DNA from: Deinococcus marmoris DSM 12784
GTDB lineage: Bacteria; Deinococcota; Deinococci; Deinococcales; Deinococcaceae
Direction: 5' to 3'
Assembly (NCBI RefSeq): GCF_000701405.1
Contig: NZ_JNIV01000010.1
Location: 11,845 to 75,844 of the forward strand
Length of the DNA: 64,000 bases
The notes under the pieces were generated by a model. It had not been told where the DNA came from. It did not search any database and worked only from the letters and a program-made list of their open reading frames with translations. Shown here piece after piece: positions 53,978-63,757 of the stretch. Position numbers and translations under genes: made by a program. Each line of letters starts with the position of its first letter. Position 1 is the stretch's first letter.

Positions 53978-54038
53978 CAGGACGCGGAATGCGGCGCGCG
54001 GCAAGACAGCTATTCTGCGTCCCGCGCGCCGCGTCCTG
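53978..54038 (-). other. Strong GC hairpin between fabZ and the lptF/G-like gene
   Basis: CAGGACG pairs with CGTCCTG (53978-53984 with 54032-54038), and an inner 10-bp stem CGGCGCGCGG/CCGCGCGCCG is nested inside. No T-run, so it may be an mRNA processing or differential-stability element within the operon. Confidence 0.6.
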
Positions 54039-54046
54039 CCCCCGGG

Positions 54047-54475
54047 TCACCCCTTGCCCACCGCGAACAGAATCGTGGCCTCCGCCGCCACCTGTCCGTC
54101 CACCTCCGCGCGGCAGGTGGTCTTGCCCAGGCCCCGGCGCATGAATTCCAGCTTGGCGTACAGGTGCAAGGTGTCGCCGGGAATGACCTTGCGCTTGAAT
54201 CGTGCGCCGTCGATGCCCGCCAGATAACCGATGGTACCGGGTTCCAACGCCTCATGCATGCAGAAGAAACTGGCCTGGGCCAGCGCTTCAGTGATCAGCA
54301 CGCCGGGCATCACGGGTTCAGTGGGAAAGTGGCCGGTGAAGAACGGCTCGTTCACGCTCACATTCTTGATGGCGTGGACCTCACCGTTCTCGACGCTCAG
54401 CACGCGGTCCACCAGCAGAAAGGGAAAGCGGTGTGGCAGGGTGGTCATGATCTCTTGAATCAGGATGGGTTGCAT
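54047..54475 (-). CDS. fabZ: 3-hydroxyacyl-ACP dehydratase FabZ
   Basis: A 142-residue hotdog enzyme of fatty acid elongation that dehydrates beta-hydroxyacyl-ACP. The signature is intact: [13 protein letters not shown] at the start, [22 protein letters not shown] (catalytic His and Glu) and [11 protein letters not shown]. Strong ribosome binding site AAGGAG 5 nt before the ATG. It lies 79 nt downstream of mreB in the same direction, the second gene of the envelope operon. Confidence 0.95.
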   Translation of the reverse strand: MQPILIQEIMTTLPHRFPFLLVDRVLSVENGEVHAIKNVSVNEPFFTGHFPTEPVMPGVLITEALAQASFFCMHEALEPGTIGYLAGIDGARFKRKVIPGDTLHLYAKLEFMRRGLGKTTCRAEVDGQVAAEATILFAVGKG

Positions 54476-54554
54476 GGGGGACTCCTTGATGGGGGCATAG
54501 ACGGCAGCAGGAAGAAGGCTCTGAGTTCTCCTCCCGCAAGCCTGACTGTTCTAC

Positions 54555-55595
54555 CTAACGGCGCAGGTAATAGTCGCTGGAGACCAGACTGTCGCCCAGC
54601 ACGGAAAGCATATCCAGCGCCATGCCGGTGCCGACAGCCACGGCCTCCACGGCATTCTCGGCCACGGAAACGGGGATGCCGGTGGTCTGGCGCAGCAGTT
54701 CGTCGAAGTTGCGGAGCAGGCTGCCGCCGCCGGTCATCACGATGCCCCGGTCAATGATGTCACTGACCAGTTCAGGGGGGGTGATTTCCAGCACGCGCTT
54801 GACCCCCTCCACGATGCGGGTCACGGGTTCGGCCAGGGCTTCCACCACGTCGCGGCTGTCCAGGCTAATGGTGCGGGGCAGGCCGTTGATCAGATCCCGC
54901 CCGCGCACCTCGGCCACCAGATTCTCGGAATCGTTGAGCAGCATGGCCGCGCCCACCTTGACCTTGATCTCCTCGGCAGTGCGCTCGCCGATCAATACGT
55001 TTTCCTTGCGGCGCACGTAGCGGATGATGCTCTCGTCGAACTCGTTGCCCGCCACGCGCATGGACTCGCTGACCACGATGCCGCCCAGCGAGATCACGGC
55101 CACGTCGCTGCTGCCCCCGCCAATGTCCACCACCATGCTGCCCAGCGGCTCGGTGACCTTGAGGCCCGCGCCGATGGCCGCTGCCAGCGGTTCCTCGATC
55201 AGAAAAGCGCGTTTGGCGTTGGCGTTCAGGGCCGCCCGCAGCACCGCCCGGCGCTCCACGTCGCTGACGCTGCTGGGTACGCCCACCATCATCTGCGGCT
55301 TGAAGCCGAACAGCCGCCCGGCGTTGCCCTGCACTTTCGCCAGGAACATGGTGATCATCTTCTCGGTCAGGCCCTCATCGGCGATCACGCCGTCCTTGAT
55401 GGGCCGCACCGCCACGATGCCGCCGGGGGTGCGCCCGATCATGCGGTACGCTTCCTCGCCCACCGCGCGCACCTGCTTGCTGTCGCGGGTCATGGCGATC
55501 ACGCTGGGTTCCTGCAACACCAGTCCCCGGCTTTTCGTGTAGATCAGAAACGTCGCCGTTCCCAGATCGATTCCAATGTCTTCTGACAGCCTCAC
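54555..55595 (-). CDS. mreB: Rod-shape actin homologue MreB/Mbl
   Basis: A 346-residue bacterial actin that organises cell-wall synthesis. Phosphate-1 motif GIDLGTATFLIY, connect/phosphate-2 region VVDIGGGSSDVAVISLGG, and the adenosine motif IVMTGGGSLLRNFDEL are present; length is typical. The GTG start is preceded by GGAGGGG 6 nt upstream. First gene of an operon with fabZ, an lptF/G-like permease, a glycosyltransferase and a polysaccharide deacetylase. The genus includes rods and cocci, and the presence of mreB argues for a rod or at least elongating cell. Confidence 0.95.
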   Translation of the reverse strand: MRLSEDIGIDLGTATFLIYTKSRGLVLQEPSVIAMTRDSKQVRAVGEEAYRMIGRTPGGIVAVRPIKDGVIADEGLTEKMITMFLAKVQGNAGRLFGFKPQMMVGVPSSVSDVERRAVLRAALNANAKRAFLIEEPLAAAIGAGLKVTEPLGSMVVDIGGGSSDVAVISLGGIVVSESMRVAGNEFDESIIRYVRRKENVLIGERTAEEIKVKVGAAMLLNDSENLVAEVRGRDLINGLPRTISLDSRDVVEALAEPVTRIVEGVKRVLEITPPELVSDIIDRGIVMTGGGSLLRNFDELLRQTTGIPVSVAENAVEAVAVGTGMALDMLSVLGDSLVSSDYYLRR

Positions 55596-55751
55596 GCTAT
55601 GCCCCTCCGCTTCACTCCGTCCTCCCGGGGTCTCCCCCAGTCAAAACGCACTGATCGTATCACGCGCTACAGGCGCTTCCCGGCAGGGTTGGATGAGCGA
55701 TTTTGCAGAGGGCTGGACAGGGTTCTGGTTACCCAGTGCTGCTCCGCTTTG

Positions 55752-57584
55752 CTACAGCCGCCGTTCCAGATAATCGGCCATCAGGCGGTAGCTGCGGGTC
55801 TTTCCGGCGATGTCGCCCGCGCCGTGGCCCTCGTCGCCAAATTCGACGTATTCAAAGTCCCGGCCTTCCTCGCGCCCGTCTGCCAGCAGCGCGTCGCGGA
55901 AGCCACGGGCCTGGTTGATCGGGCAACGGGGATCGTTGGTGCCGTGCATCATGAACAGATGCGCCTTCAGATCAGCGGCGTGCGTGATGGCGCTGCGGTC
56001 CCGCCACAGTGCAGCGTTCTCCAGCGGATCGCCCATCATGGTGCGGAAGTAGTAGCCCAGTTGCGGCATCACGCGGCTGTTGTCCTCGTACAACTGATGC
56101 AGGTCCGTGATGCCCACGATGGGCACGCCCACCTTGAACAGATCGGGCTGCTTGACCACCGCCATGTAACTGAGGTAACCGCCGTAGCTGCCCCCGAAGA
56201 TGCCCAGGCGCGTGCCATCGACTTCCGGCAAAGACTTGAGGTATTCCGCCCCAGCCGTGATGTCGGCCAGATCGCGCCCGCCCCAGTCCAGCAGGTTGGC
56301 GTCGCGCCAGGTCACGCCGTAGCCGCTGCTGCCGCGCACGTTGGGACACAGCACCAGATACCCTCGGTCCGCCAGAAACTGCGCCTGCGCGTCGAAGCCC
56401 CGGAAGAATTGAGCGGTGGGGCCACCGTGCGCGTGGATCAGGGCGGGGTAGGTTTTGCCTTCCTCCAGCTCACGCGGCTTGTAGAGGATGGCCGGAACTT
56501 GCAGCCCGTCCCCCGTGGGGTAGTGGACATACTCGCCCGGCACGAAGTCGGCAGGATCAACGTCGCCGTAATCAGCGTCCAGCAGCACTTCGGTGGTGTC
56601 GTCCGCGAGGTTGTAGAGCAGCACCTGCGGGCGGGTGGTGGCAGTCACGTAGCTGAACAGCAGGTGACTGCCGCCGCGCGCAAATTCGGTTCCCACGGCC
56701 AGCCCCGGCGGCAGCTTCAGCTCACGCGCCTCCCCAGTGGCCGTGTCGTACAGCACCGGGGTCAGGGTGCTGTCCACGTTGCGGATTACGCTCAGCCAGC
56801 GCCCGTCCAGCGAGAAGCTGCCAGGAGACTCCTCGATACGCTCATCGGCGGGAGTGAGCCACTGCACCTCGCCCGAGTCCACGGTCAGCAGCCCTACTCG
56901 CCTGTTTCCGTCCGCGTCGCTGCTGGCGGTCACGCGCAAGCCGTCCGGGTGCCACTCGCCCACGCTGTCCTGACTGCCCTCGCGCACGCGCAGGACACGC
57001 TTCAGGCCGGAGCCATCCGCATTCAGCACGTAGCCGTCGGTGTTGCGGAGGTCCGCACTCTCGTTGGTGGTCAACGTCAGCCGCGCACCGTCGGGACTCC
57101 AAGCGGCGGCCTGGGTGGAGTTGGGCAATGCGGTCAGCGCCGTCCAGGCATCTTCACCCTCTTTCGACAGGTCATAGACATGCACGTTCATCTGCCCGCC
57201 GCGCGTGCTGTTGACCAGCAGGCACTTTCCGTCCGGGTGAGCAGCAACGGCGTAATCCATGCTCTGGGCCTCGTGCTGTAAAGCCCTGATCTCGCCCGAC
57301 TCCAGATTCAGATCGAACAGCGCCTGCCGCTCATCCCCATTCTGATCGCGGCTGAGGAAGATGCGCGAGTCGTCCGCCGCCCACACGAAGCCCGCGCGGA
57401 TGGCCTTGGGGGCCTGTCCATCCGTGATCTGACGGCGCTGGCGGGTCTCCAGATTCAGCGTGTACAGCTCGAAACGCCCCGTCCAGTCGGCGTAAAAGGC
57501 CACCTGATCGCCGCCGCGAGAGACGTTCAGCGCCGCCACGGTGGGCAGGGCCGCCAGGGCTTCCAGGGAAATGCGTTGGGACAT
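55752..57584 (-). CDS. S9 family prolyl-oligopeptidase-type peptidase
   Basis: A 610-residue serine peptidase. N-terminal about 360 residues form a beta-propeller (repeats around WSPDGARL, EWHPDGLRV and SFSLDGRWLSV). The C-terminal alpha/beta hydrolase has nucleophile FGGSYGGYLSYMA, Asp in MMHGTNDPRCPINQARG, and His in EFGDEGHGAGD. It cleaves small peptides, acylaminoacyl- or oligopeptidase-like. Start 57584 is chosen with an AACACT box 6 nt upstream; the open frame extends 19 more codons. Divergent from the M32 carboxypeptidase gene. Confidence 0.92.
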   Translation of the reverse strand: MSQRISLEALAALPTVAALNVSRGGDQVAFYADWTGRFELYTLNLETRQRRQITDGQAPKAIRAGFVWAADDSRIFLSRDQNGDERQALFDLNLESGEIRALQHEAQSMDYAVAAHPDGKCLLVNSTRGGQMNVHVYDLSKEGEDAWTALTALPNSTQAAAWSPDGARLTLTTNESADLRNTDGYVLNADGSGLKRVLRVREGSQDSVGEWHPDGLRVTASSDADGNRRVGLLTVDSGEVQWLTPADERIEESPGSFSLDGRWLSVIRNVDSTLTPVLYDTATGEARELKLPPGLAVGTEFARGGSHLLFSYVTATTRPQVLLYNLADDTTEVLLDADYGDVDPADFVPGEYVHYPTGDGLQVPAILYKPRELEEGKTYPALIHAHGGPTAQFFRGFDAQAQFLADRGYLVLCPNVRGSSGYGVTWRDANLLDWGGRDLADITAGAEYLKSLPEVDGTRLGIFGGSYGGYLSYMAVVKQPDLFKVGVPIVGITDLHQLYEDNSRVMPQLGYYFRTMMGDPLENAALWRDRSAITHAADLKAHLFMMHGTNDPRCPINQARGFRDALLADGREEGRDFEYVEFGDEGHGAGDIAGKTRSYRLMADYLERRL

Positions 57585-57696
57585 GAAACGAGTGTTCCAC
57601 ACACAACGCGGGAGGAGCATGAAGGAATGGCGATAAGCCAATCGGCCTAGCCTGCGGTCTGACGGCTTTTTCGGCGTTGCCCCTTTCCCCCTGCGC

Positions 57697-57702
57697 TACG
57701 CT
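57697..57702 (+). promoter_or_regulatory. -10 box for leaderless M32 gene
   Basis: TACGCT ends 6 nt before the ATG at 57709. Confidence 0.6.
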
Positions 57703-57708
57703 CTCGCC

Positions 57709-59226
57709 ATGACTTCCAATTCAGCCAACGATACCCAGTGGGCAGACCTCAAGGCCCGCTGGCAGGAACTGAGTGATCTGGGCGGCATCGGTTCGCTGCT
57801 GGGCTGGGACCAGAGTACCTATCTGCCCGCCGGGGCGTCGGCGGGGCGTTCGCGGCAACAGTCGCTGCTGTCGCGCATGGCGCACACCCGCGCCACCGAT
57901 GCCGGGTATGGAAAGTTGCTGGACACGGCGCAGAACCGCACGGACCTCTCGCCCGCACAGACGCGCATGGTGGCACTCGCCCGCAAGAATTTCGAGGAAG
58001 CCACCCGCTTTCCTGCCGACTTCGTGGCCGCCTGGAGCCAGCACGGCGGCGACAGCTACAGCGCCTGGACCACTGCACGCCCCGCCAACGACTTTGCGCG
58101 CATGGTGCCGTATCTGGAAAAATCGCGCGACTTCAGCCTTCAGGCGGCGGGCTACTTTCCCGAATTCAGCGATCCGATGGACTACTTCATCGATCAGTCC
58201 GACGAGGGCATGACGGCGCAGCAGGTGGGTGACGTGTTCAGCAAGTTGCGCGAGGCGCTGGTGCCGCTGGCCGACGCTGTGATCGGGGCCGGCACTCCGC
58301 GCACCGATTTCATGGGCCGTCATTACGACAGCGCCACGCAACTGAAATTTGGCGAGTCGGTCATCCGCGATTACGGCTACGACTTCGAGCGGGGCCGCCA
58401 GGACCTGACCCACCACCCCTTTATGACCCGGCTAGGCGGCCAAGACGTGCGGATCACCACCCGCGTCAAGGAAAATGACCCCACCGAGGCGCTGTATTCC
58501 ACGCTGCACGAATCCGGCCACGCCATGTACGAGCAGGGCGTTCTGGATGAGTATCTGGATACGCCCATCGGCGGCGGCGTCAGCTCCGGGGTGCATGAAA
58601 GTCAGTCGCGGCTGTGGGAAAACCAGGTGGGAAGAAGTCGCGCCTTCTGGGCTGCCTATTTCGGCAAATTCCGCGACGCCTTCCCCGGTCAGCTCGCGGG
58701 CGTGTCCGAGGACGAGATGCACCGCGCCGTGAATACCGTGGCCCGCAGCCTGATCCGCACCGACGCCGACGAACTGACCTACAACCTGCATGTGATTACC
58801 CGCTACGAGCTGGAGCGTCAGCTTCTGGGCGGTGGGCTGGCCGTGCGTGACCTGAACGAAGCGTGGCACGCCGCCTACCAGGAGAATCTGGGCCTGCGTG
58901 CCCCCAGCGACGTGAACGGGGCCTTGCAGGACGTCCACTGGTACTTCGGCAGTATCGGCGGGGCGTTCCAGGGCTACACGCTGGGCAATGTCCTGAGCGC
59001 GCAGTTCTATGCCGCCGCCGAGAACGCCAATCCGGGCCTGGAAGCCGACATCGCCCGCGCCGATTTCAGCCGCCTGCACGGCTGGCTCAAGGAAAACGTC
59101 TACGCGCCGGGCGGACTGTACAAACCCGCCGAACTGGTGGAACGGGCCACCGGGCAGGCCATGACCGTGGAGCCGTATCTGAAATATCTGCGGGGCAAGT
59201 ATGGGGAGCTGTACGGGGTGAGCTGA
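57709..59226 (+). CDS. M32 family carboxypeptidase Taq
   Basis: A 505-residue zinc carboxypeptidase like the Thermus enzyme. The zinc motif HESGH is within STLHESGHAMYEQG, and downstream family motifs are present: SSGVHESQSRLWENQVGRS and RTDADELTYNLHVITRYELERQLL. Length is typical. A TACGCT box is 6 nt before the ATG. It pairs divergently with the S9 peptidase gene over a 124-nt interval, and both probably recycle peptides. Confidence 0.95.
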   Translation: MTSNSANDTQWADLKARWQELSDLGGIGSLLGWDQSTYLPAGASAGRSRQQSLLSRMAHTRATDAGYGKLLDTAQNRTDLSPAQTRMVALARKNFEEATRFPADFVAAWSQHGGDSYSAWTTARPANDFARMVPYLEKSRDFSLQAAGYFPEFSDPMDYFIDQSDEGMTAQQVGDVFSKLREALVPLADAVIGAGTPRTDFMGRHYDSATQLKFGESVIRDYGYDFERGRQDLTHHPFMTRLGGQDVRITTRVKENDPTEALYSTLHESGHAMYEQGVLDEYLDTPIGGGVSSGVHESQSRLWENQVGRSRAFWAAYFGKFRDAFPGQLAGVSEDEMHRAVNTVARSLIRTDADELTYNLHVITRYELERQLLGGGLAVRDLNEAWHAAYQENLGLRAPSDVNGALQDVHWYFGSIGGAFQGYTLGNVLSAQFYAAAENANPGLEADIARADFSRLHGWLKENVYAPGGLYKPAELVERATGQAMTVEPYLKYLRGKYGELYGVS

Positions 59227-59295
59227 GGGGGTTGGTCCTTTAGCCCTGGCCCAGCGGATCGGCCAAGTTTCCCTTCTCCGGTATTGCGTTAGCTT

Positions 59296-59384
59296 CCGCA
59301 AGTTGCCACTTTTCTCAGATGGCGCTGGGGGGGCGTCTGCGTTTCCCCCCACCCAGCCTCCCCCGCAAGGGGGGTGGGGCTAAA
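59296..59384. repeat. Repeat C, copy 2
   Basis: About 89 bp similar to 6501-6588 within the MITE but without MITE ends. The hairpin CCCCACCC/GGGTGGGG (59347-59354 with 59372-59379) shows a compensatory change against copy 1. Confidence 0.72.
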
Positions 59385-59423
59385 GGCCAAGGAGCGTTGT
59401 TTCATTCAGCGCGCGAAATCGCC

Positions 59424-59608
59424 ACCGAAACAGCCTCCGAAGGCCGTCGGGCGCGCAGCGCACGGGCCACATTCGGCGTCACGGAGCAGGGCATCAGACC
59501 CGGAGGCCGCCGCCCTCTCCCGCCCAGAATGCCCAATCCTCCTGCCTAGCGCAGCGCTGCTCCCACTGCCCCTCTGGGGTAGGGGGCTGGGGGGTGGGGC
59601 TGCCCGAA
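59424..59608. repeat. Dispersed repeat A, copy 2
   Basis: Homologous to 2602-2787 in the same orientation, separated from repeat C by 39 nt and ending 29 nt before the kptA stop. The interval 59227-59637 has no gene and consists mainly of these two repeats. Confidence 0.85.
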
Positions 59609-59637
59609 CAGCATTTCAACCCAGCCTCCCCCCACCG

Positions 59638-60153
59638 TCACATCCCCGACAGAAACTCCGCAGGCACCGCATCCACCAGCCACACGCCGTTCTCCGACTT
59701 GTAAAAGAGCCAACCCGCCGCGTGCATCCGGTCAGCCCGCACGGTCAGAACCACGGCAGACCCGCGCCGCGCACCCACTTTCCCTGCCGTCTCCGTGTCA
59801 GGCGAGAGGTGAACGTGGTGCCGGTTCATGGGGCGCAAGCCCTCGCGGCAAATGATAGGCAACGCGCCAGGGAAGGTGCCGTGATACAGCACAGCGGGCG
59901 GGGTCTGCGACGTCAGTTCCAGATCGACGGGAACACTGTGGCCCTGATTGGCCCGGATACGGTCCCCGTCCAGCGCAAAGCGTTGCTTGTCGGAGGCAGC
60001 CACCACCCCCTCCACCTGCTCGCGGGTCACGTTCAGATGGAAGAGCAAAGGCTCCAGCGGCACCCAGCCGCCGGGTTGCAGCGTTAGCCCCGCCTCGTGC
60101 GGCGCGTGCCTCAGCAGATAGGACAGGCGGTGCGAAAGTTGTTTCTCAGTCAT
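59638..60153 (-). CDS. kptA: RNA 2'-phosphotransferase (KptA/Tpt1)
   Basis: A 171-residue enzyme that transfers a 2'-phosphate from RNA to NAD, giving ADP-ribose 1'',2''-cyclic phosphate. Motifs: LSHRLSYLLRHAPHEAGL, DKQRFALDGDRIRANQGHSV, LYHGTFPGALPIICREGLRPMNRHHVHLS and SENGVWLVDAVP. The length matches bacterial KptA, whose native role is unclear since no yeast-like tRNA splicing is known in bacteria. The start at 60153 is set by the conserved N-terminus and an AACAAT box 6 nt upstream. Divergent from a DUF4291 gene. Confidence 0.93.
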   Translation of the reverse strand: MTEKQLSHRLSYLLRHAPHEAGLTLQPGGWVPLEPLLFHLNVTREQVEGVVAASDKQRFALDGDRIRANQGHSVPVDLELTSQTPPAVLYHGTFPGALPIICREGLRPMNRHHVHLSPDTETAGKVGARRGSAVVLTVRADRMHAAGWLFYKSENGVWLVDAVPAEFLSGM

Positions 60154-60260
60154 GCGGGTATTGTTGGCGATGCAGCGGGCAGACACATCGGCCACACGGA
60201 CGCGGCGGCTAAGCCGTCTGGCGCTTGTCGGACGGCTGGGCGCGGCAACATGCTGGTGCC

Positions 60261-60914
60261 ATGACCCTGCCTGCCGAACTCCACGCTGCACAGACCGCGA
60301 GGTGGCCGCAGACGGGCCGCCACATCCTGGCCCAACGCGGTGAACTGAAAGGCCAACCCACCATCGTCGTCTATCAGGCATACCGTCCAGCGATTGCCGA
60401 TTACGCTGTCCAACACGGGCACTTCGGCGGCCCCTACAGCTTCTCGCGCATGAGTTGGGTCAAGCCCAACTTCCTGTGGATGATGTATCGCTGCGGCTGG
60501 GCCACCAAGTCCGATCAAGAGCGCGTGCTGGCGCTGACCGTGACCTGCGCCCGCTTCGACGGCTGGTTGGGGGACGCCGTACCGTCTACCGTGACCGCTT
60601 CCAGCCTGTCCAAAGATGCTTGGCATGCTGCCGTGGCCGCCTCGGATGTGCGGTTGCAGTGGGACCCAGATCACGCCCCTGATGGCCGCCCGCTGGCCCG
60701 ACGCGCGGTGCAACTGGGACTGCGAGGCCGTGCGCTGGCCGACTTTGGCCGCCCGCCAGACGAGGGAGGCGCACTTCTACGAGTGGAGGACATCACTGGA
60801 TTTGTTCATCAGCAACGTGAAAATCTAAGCCAGCCCGAGCTTTTGCTCACGCCCCGCGAGGAGGTTTACCGACCGGCAGACGAGGCGTTGGTGGCGCGGC
60901 TAGGTCTGGACTGA
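60261..60914 (+). CDS. DUF4291 family protein
   Basis: A 217-residue protein with the DUF4291 pattern: IVVYQAYRPAIADYAVQHGHFGGPYSFSRMSWVKPNFLWMMYRCGWATKSDQERVLALTVTCARFDGWL. Biochemical activity unknown to me. The conserved Tyr/Arg/His/Trp cluster suggests an enzyme or nucleotide-binding site. A CATGCT box lies 6 nt before the ATG. Its promoter region is shared with kptA (107 nt between starts), hinting at a common RNA- or NAD-related process, an inference from gene order only. Confidence 0.85.
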   Translation: MTLPAELHAAQTARWPQTGRHILAQRGELKGQPTIVVYQAYRPAIADYAVQHGHFGGPYSFSRMSWVKPNFLWMMYRCGWATKSDQERVLALTVTCARFDGWLGDAVPSTVTASSLSKDAWHAAVAASDVRLQWDPDHAPDGRPLARRAVQLGLRGRALADFGRPPDEGGALLRVEDITGFVHQQRENLSQPELLLTPREEVYRPADEALVARLGLD

Positions 60915-60931
60915 GCCTGTCCGAAGCAATG

Positions 60932-60960
60932 AAAAAATCACCGAAGACTTTCCTCGGTGA
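60932..60960 (-). terminator. Terminator of the Ugp-like ABC operon
   Basis: On the minus strand TCACCGA pairs with TCGGTGA (60938-60944 with 60954-60960), followed by T6. Confidence 0.88.
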
Positions 60961-60984
60961 CTTCTGCCTTGCAAGAGTTCCCGC

Positions 60985-61834
<850 letters not shown>

Positions 61835-61845
<11 letters not shown>

Positions 61846-62767
61846 AATGCACCCTCTTTTCCCCTACCTTGAACTGCATATAGGTAATGAACGCCACCAG
61901 CATCAGCATCAGCGCGGCCTGCGCGGCGGCCACCCCGCTCTTGAAGTTCACGAAGCCGTCCTGATAGAGCTGATAGACCAGAAATGTCGTGATGCCCGCG
62001 TTCTGGAAGTACGGCCCGCCGCGCGTCAGGATGTCGGTCAGCGCGAAGGAGTCGAACAGCGCCGAGATGATGTTGGTAAACACCAGAAAGAACGTGATCG
62101 GCGTCAGCAGCGGAAAGGCCACCCGCCAGAACACCTGCGCGGGCGTCGCGCCGTCGATCTCGGCGGCCTGCATCACGTCGCCCGGCAGGTTCTGGATACT
62201 TGCCAGATAAAAGACGATGTTGTACGCCAGACCCTTCCAGATAGCCGCCACCACCACCAGCCCGAAGGCCAGAATGGGATCGTCCAGCCAGCGCGGCTTG
62301 ACATTAAACAGGCTGCCCAGAATCTGGTTGACCACCCCGATTTCGGGGTTGAACATGAACAGCCACAGCGTCCCCGCGATGGCCGGGCTCAGGGCATAGG
62401 GGTAGATCAGCAGCAGGCGGTAGTACTTGGACCCGCGAACAGGGCGGCTGGCCAGCCACGCCAGCCCCAGCGAGAACAGCAGCCCCAGAGACACGGTCAG
62501 CACCATGAAGATCAGCGTTTGCAGGGCCACTTGCCGGTAAGCCGGACTCAAGAGCAGCTCGGTCACGTTCTGGAGGCCCACAAAGCGCTCGGTGCCCAGG
62601 ATCAGGTTGGCCTTGTAAGCCGCCAGCCGCAGCGTTTGCAGCGCGGGCAGGTAGATGAAAACGGCCAGGATCAGCAGGCTGGGCAGCAGAAACAGCCAGG
62701 GCATGGCCGTGCCACGGAAGACTGCATTGGCCTCGGTATTGGCCGTGGTCTGGGCGGGTTTAAGCAA
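61835..62767 (-). CDS. Carbohydrate ABC transporter permease, UgpA/MalF-like
   Basis: A 310-residue permease with six hydrophobic segments (first at about residues 24-45) and the EAA loop QAAEIDGATPAQVFWRVAFPLLTP. The TTG at 62767 is chosen because AAGGAGG lies 8 nt upstream; the longer frame has no such site. It overlaps ugpE by 11 nt. A terminator/attenuator (62895-62928) separates it from the broken binding-protein gene, and a palindromic operator-like pair (62803-62848) lies in its leader. Confidence 0.88.
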
Positions 62768-62802
62768 GAGAGGAACCTCCTTGGGTCCGTGTGAGAACAC
62801 AG

Positions 62803-62848
62803 TCAAAACAGTGTCGGGGATGGAAGGGTTCAATTTAGACTGTTTTGA
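62803..62848. promoter_or_regulatory. Operator-like inverted repeat before the ugpA-like gene
   Basis: TCAAAACAGT (62803-62812) and ACTGTTTTGA (62839-62848), a perfect 10-bp inverted repeat with a 26-nt spacer. On the minus strand the spacer contains TTGAAC with TGTTTT 17 nt after it, a possible weak promoter. Size and position suit a dimeric repressor acting on the permease genes. Confidence 0.55.
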
Positions 62849-62894
62849 GGCAGGCCGTGTCAGAGTGCCGTCTTCCGGCCCTCCCACAGTCCCG

Positions 62895-62928
62895 AAAAAC
62901 CGCCCAGGCCCCGGAGTGGGGTGGGCGG
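62895..62928 (-). terminator. Attenuating terminator between the binding protein and permease genes
   Basis: On the minus strand CCGCCCA pairs with TGGGCGG (62900-62906 with 62922-62928) followed by TTTTT. Such hairpins reduce permease expression relative to the binding protein. Confidence 0.82.
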
Positions 62929-62946
62929 CTCAAAACCTGGGGGAGC

Positions 62947-63697
62947 TTATTTGAAGTTGGCGTTGTATTCGGCCAGCGCGGCGTCGGCCCGCGTCTTGGC
63001 CTCCTTCAGCGCGGCGTCCACCGGGGTGCCGTTCAGCACCTTCTGCCACGCTTCCTCCACGATCTTGCGGGTCTGCGGGCCAGCGCCGGTCAGCGCGCCT
63101 GCCGTGGCAGGGCTGGCAATGGTGTTGGTCTGCTGGTTAAAGGCCACCAGTTGCAGCGGCGCTTTGGTAAACCAGCCCTCGCCGCGCAACAACTTGATGC
63201 TGCTCTCGCGCACCGGGTAGTAGCCGGTCAGCTTATGCCAGGACGCCATATTCTTGGTGTTGGTCATGTACAGGGCAAAATCCAGCGCACCTTCTGCCTT
63301 GGCTTTGGGAATGGCCTTGGCGATCCACAGGCTGGCCCCGCCCAGAACGACGCCGTTGCGCTTGGTCCCGTTGGGAATGGGCAGCACGCCCACGCCCAGC
63401 TCGAACCCGGCCCGCTTGGCACCGTCGGAGTTGTTGCCGATCTTGGAGGTGGACGTGATGTGATAGACGACTTTCTGGTTGGTGAAAATCGCGTCACTGC
63501 CGTCAAAGTCCTCGATCTTGCCGGTGTAGCTGTAGTACTTGTTGTCCTGCAAGGTCTTGAAGAAATTGAAGATATTTTTGGCGGCCTTGCTGTCCAGGTT
63601 GGTTTCGGTGGCGCGGCCCTTACGCCCGTTGTCGTTGTTCAGGAAGGTCTGGCCTTCAGTACCGGACAACTCGATTTCAATAGCGTCCTGAACAGCA
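62947..63697 (-). pseudogene. Sugar/glycerol-3-phosphate ABC binding protein (UgpB-like), interrupted by an IS
   Basis: About 250 C-terminal residues of an extracytoplasmic binding protein are intact: FLNNDNGRKGRATETN, YYSYTGKIEDFDGSDAIF, a GVGVLPIPNGTKRNGVVLGGASLWIAKAI segment and WHKLTGYYPVRESSIKLL, aligning with the second half of UgpB. The frame runs upstream into unrelated sequence at about 63697, where an insertion element begins, so the signal peptide and N-terminal lobe are separated from this part. The exact junction is uncertain by some bases. The full-length gene would be about 420 residues. Confidence 0.85.
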
Positions 63698-63700
63698 TTT

Positions 63701-63728
63701 TTGACATTTGAGCATTTGGTTGTCATCT
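63701..63728 (+). promoter_or_regulatory. Possible transposase promoter
   Basis: TTGACA (63701-63706) with TCATCT (63723-63728) 16 nt downstream; ribosome binding site GGAG just before the ATG at 63758. Confidence 0.5.
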
Positions 63729-63757
63729 GGGACGGCGAAAGGCGGCTTCTTGGAGTT

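Noticed and set aside
55599..57281. 560-codon frame antisense to the S9 peptidase
   Set aside because: The peptidase active-site motifs are intact on the minus strand; the opposite frame is composition-driven.
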